Both the position numbers and the translations under genes were made by a program. DNA of 64,000 nucleotides, from positions 4,092,001 to 4,156,000 of the forward strand of contig OZ004588.1 in the NCBI GenBank assembly GCA_963924555.1, given 5' to 3'. Origin of the DNA: Crambe crambe. Taxonomy: Eukaryota > Porifera > Demospongiae > Poecilosclerida > Crambeidae. Within the stretch, counting starts at the first letter, position 1. Each line of letters opens with the position of its first letter. Below are positions 63,001 to 64,000 of the stretch, one piece after another. Below the pieces are notes generated by a model that was given only the letters and a program-made list of their open reading frames with translations, had not been told where the DNA came from and did no database searches.

Positions 63001-63948
63001 TTTCAGGTACCTCATAAGCTTTGTTACTTAGTACTGTTACTTGGGCCTTTGAGCAATGATTATGTGTTTGTAGGAGTAGGAAATGATAACAGAACGCTTG
63101 TACAGACAGACAACAAGCACCCACTGCCCCCCAATGTTATTGCTGCTATACTGACTTGTTTTTCATAAAAAACTTCCACAGTGGCAGCTGATGCCCAGCT
63201 TTGTATATTATAGTACTGTATATGTAAGTTATCAGAAGGGTTTGATCCAAAGTTCAATTAATGACATGTGATGGTCAGTCAACATGTCCAACTATGATAT
63301 CAGTTTGTTAGACCTGCATACACAAAATTTGTCCTGTCCACAATTTTGTTATAGGTATTTAACCGCTATCTCCTGCTCTGCAATGGACAGTCATGAACGT
63401 GAAGAAGAAAGCTGATATGCTTTGGCTACTCCATCAAAAGTTGTAAATACACTCTCTTTGTGAGCTCTGCAGCGATACCATATAATAGAACTCCTAATAC
63501 GTATGATTATTCATAGACTACCATAATGAGATGAACCTATCAGAGTCTTGATCTTAATTGTGTGTGTATTATACCACATGGACTAATAAGTATAAACTCA
63601 TGAGGTGGGTGTTGGCTGGTCCCACGAGATCTCATTATAATTACTATTAGGATCAAGTGTGGGCCAGCCTTCTCGATGCAATGCCTAAATATGCAATGAA
63701 CTATTCTATCAAGGTCATGATTAACTGTGAAAACCATATACTGGTAAGGGCAAATAAAACCGTACAGGTGAATCCCTCAAAGGATTCAGCACAGCTTAAA
63801 TATCTTATAGCAATGACTGCATCCCCCCTCTGGAATAAGATGTCATTCTAATAGGTACATACTTCCTCACCTTGGGTAAGCCCAACTTCACCAATGACTT
63901 CAGCCAGAAATTAATGTTGTCTGTATAACGATAATCTAGCCCTTTGAC
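50015..63948 (-). CDS. IQGAP-type CH / SH2 / SH2 / SAM multidomain signalling protein, 5' partial
   Basis: Seventeen exons on the minus strand, all phases consistent: 63948-63871, 62829-62753, 61627-61557, 61152-61058, 60360-60226, 60070-59962, 59382-59195, 58914-58859, 58799-58737, 57840-57741, 55395-55297, 54805-54704, 52420-52361, 52210-52155, 51572-51407, 50905-50755, 50298-50015; 629 residues and a stop. Residues 1-107 match the second half of the IQGAP calponin-homology domain and what follows (GLDYRYTDNINFWL, GLPKVFYPVMTDIF, MPKLIYCLHALS, MPAFGIVENLVEEE). Residues 108-251 are helical and IQGAP-repeat-like (VEQALSEFNNQL). SH2-1 is at about 252-324 (ESLLEN, AYILRRSN, LKHWKLSTKNGKFYWG). 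A helical linker follows to 411. SH2-2 is at about 412-490 (IEAEKILNSKGE, GSFLVRPSERTPGDYALAF). Both FLVR arginines are present. SAM is at about 555-625 (WSVDDVCQWL). Likely a phosphotyrosine-binding scaffold; no IQ, WW or RasGAP part is seen. Confidence 0.8.
50985..51055. repeat. (GTT)n then (ATT/ATC)n microsatellites
   Basis: About 14 GTT triplets at 50985-51026 and a short tat/cat triplet tract to 51055, in the intron before the 50905-50755 exon. Confidence 0.9.
51597..52111. mobile_element. TIR element with perfect 23-bp ends in an SH2 intron
   Basis: Left end TACCGTAATCGTATAAATTT (51597 on) is the exact inverse of the right end finishing at 52111. The outer TA may be the target duplication, giving 21-bp repeats. 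Interior is CpG-richer than its surroundings and has no transposase. It lies between the two exons of the second SH2 domain. Confidence 0.85.
54965..55272 (+). repeat. Polypurine (GGGAGA-type) tract
   Basis: About 300 bp almost purely of G and A, such as ggagagagaaagggaaaggg. Open in several frames, but a low-complexity artefact; lies in an intron. Confidence 0.95.
56751..57084. mobile_element. pogo/Tigger-like MITE
   Basis: Left end CAGTGGAACCTCGATTATCC (56751) and right end ending TTATCGAAGTTTCCACTG (57084) are imperfect inverted repeats flanked by TA. The CAGTGGAACCTCGATTATCC end is characteristic of pogo-type elements. Confidence 0.8.
59010..59160. repeat. Degenerate short tandem repeats
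   Basis: Units of about 25-30 bp around tggcctgattcagtatcagt, drifting toward the end; intronic. Confidence 0.7.
60943..61010. repeat. 22-bp tandem repeat, three copies
   Basis: Copies of ccagggtgattggacaac(ct/at), nearly identical; intronic. Confidence 0.9.
62908..63067. repeat. Tandem duplication, about 80 bp
   Basis: ggtacctcataagctttgtt through gagcaatgattatgt occurs at about 62925-62982 and again at 63008-63065 with one or two differences; intronic. Confidence 0.9.
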
Positions 63949-64000
63949 CTATAGGATAACAATAAATATGAGACACTCAACGATGCTAACACTCGCTTAT

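Noticed and set aside
1..64000. tRNA, rRNA and other structured RNA genes
   Set aside because: None recognised by eye; a covariance-model search would be needed to exclude small ones.

Overview
The window is eukaryotic, animal nuclear DNA. It has intron-rich genes with GT-AG (and one GC-AG) splice sites, AT-rich introns full of short transposon remnants, and metazoan-type proteins (a nuclear pore scaffold, a chromatin-remodelling ARID/RFX protein, and SH2/SAM/calponin-homology signalling domains). Compact gene spacing, short introns and the mixture of families fit an early-branching animal, most plausibly a demosponge. The taxon is an inference, not something read directly from the sequence.

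Layout. (1) 96-2245, minus strand: a small three-exon single-pass membrane protein with a signal peptide. (2) 3721-16822, plus strand: 25 exons of a Nup205/Nup192-type nucleoporin. Its first roughly 440 residues are absent from the window. (3) 17057-25336, plus strand: a complete 15-exon ARID2 homologue with ARID, RFX-like and C2H2 zinc-finger regions; its ATG is only 235 bases after the nucleoporin stop. (4) 25337-45165: a duplicated, transposon-rich block. It holds six copies of one four-exon, four-membrane-span protein family: four on the minus strand (A, B, decayed C, D) and two on the plus strand (truncated E, complete F). Between A and B lies a broken copy of the large ARID2 exon, which shows that an ARID2-to-A block was duplicated. 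The block also contains retrotransposon pieces, a 127-bp satellite array, several miniature inverted-repeat elements (MITEs) and a Tudor-like coding remnant split by a MITE. (5) 45166-50014: no convincing host gene, mostly repeats. (6) 50015-63948, minus strand: 17 exons of a gene whose 5' end lies beyond the window. Reading order is an IQGAP-type calponin-homology segment, helical repeats, an SH2 domain, a helical linker, a second SH2 domain and a C-terminal SAM domain.

The most interesting points are the IQGAP-CH / SH2 / SH2 / SAM architecture, which I do not recognise as a described family; the local tetraspan gene cluster whose intact members share a TGCGCATGCGC palindrome about 100-120 bp upstream of the ATG; and the ARID2-derived duplication that created one of those members. 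Exon models were made by hand from splice sites, reading phase and family similarity recalled from knowledge. No alignment or expression data were available.
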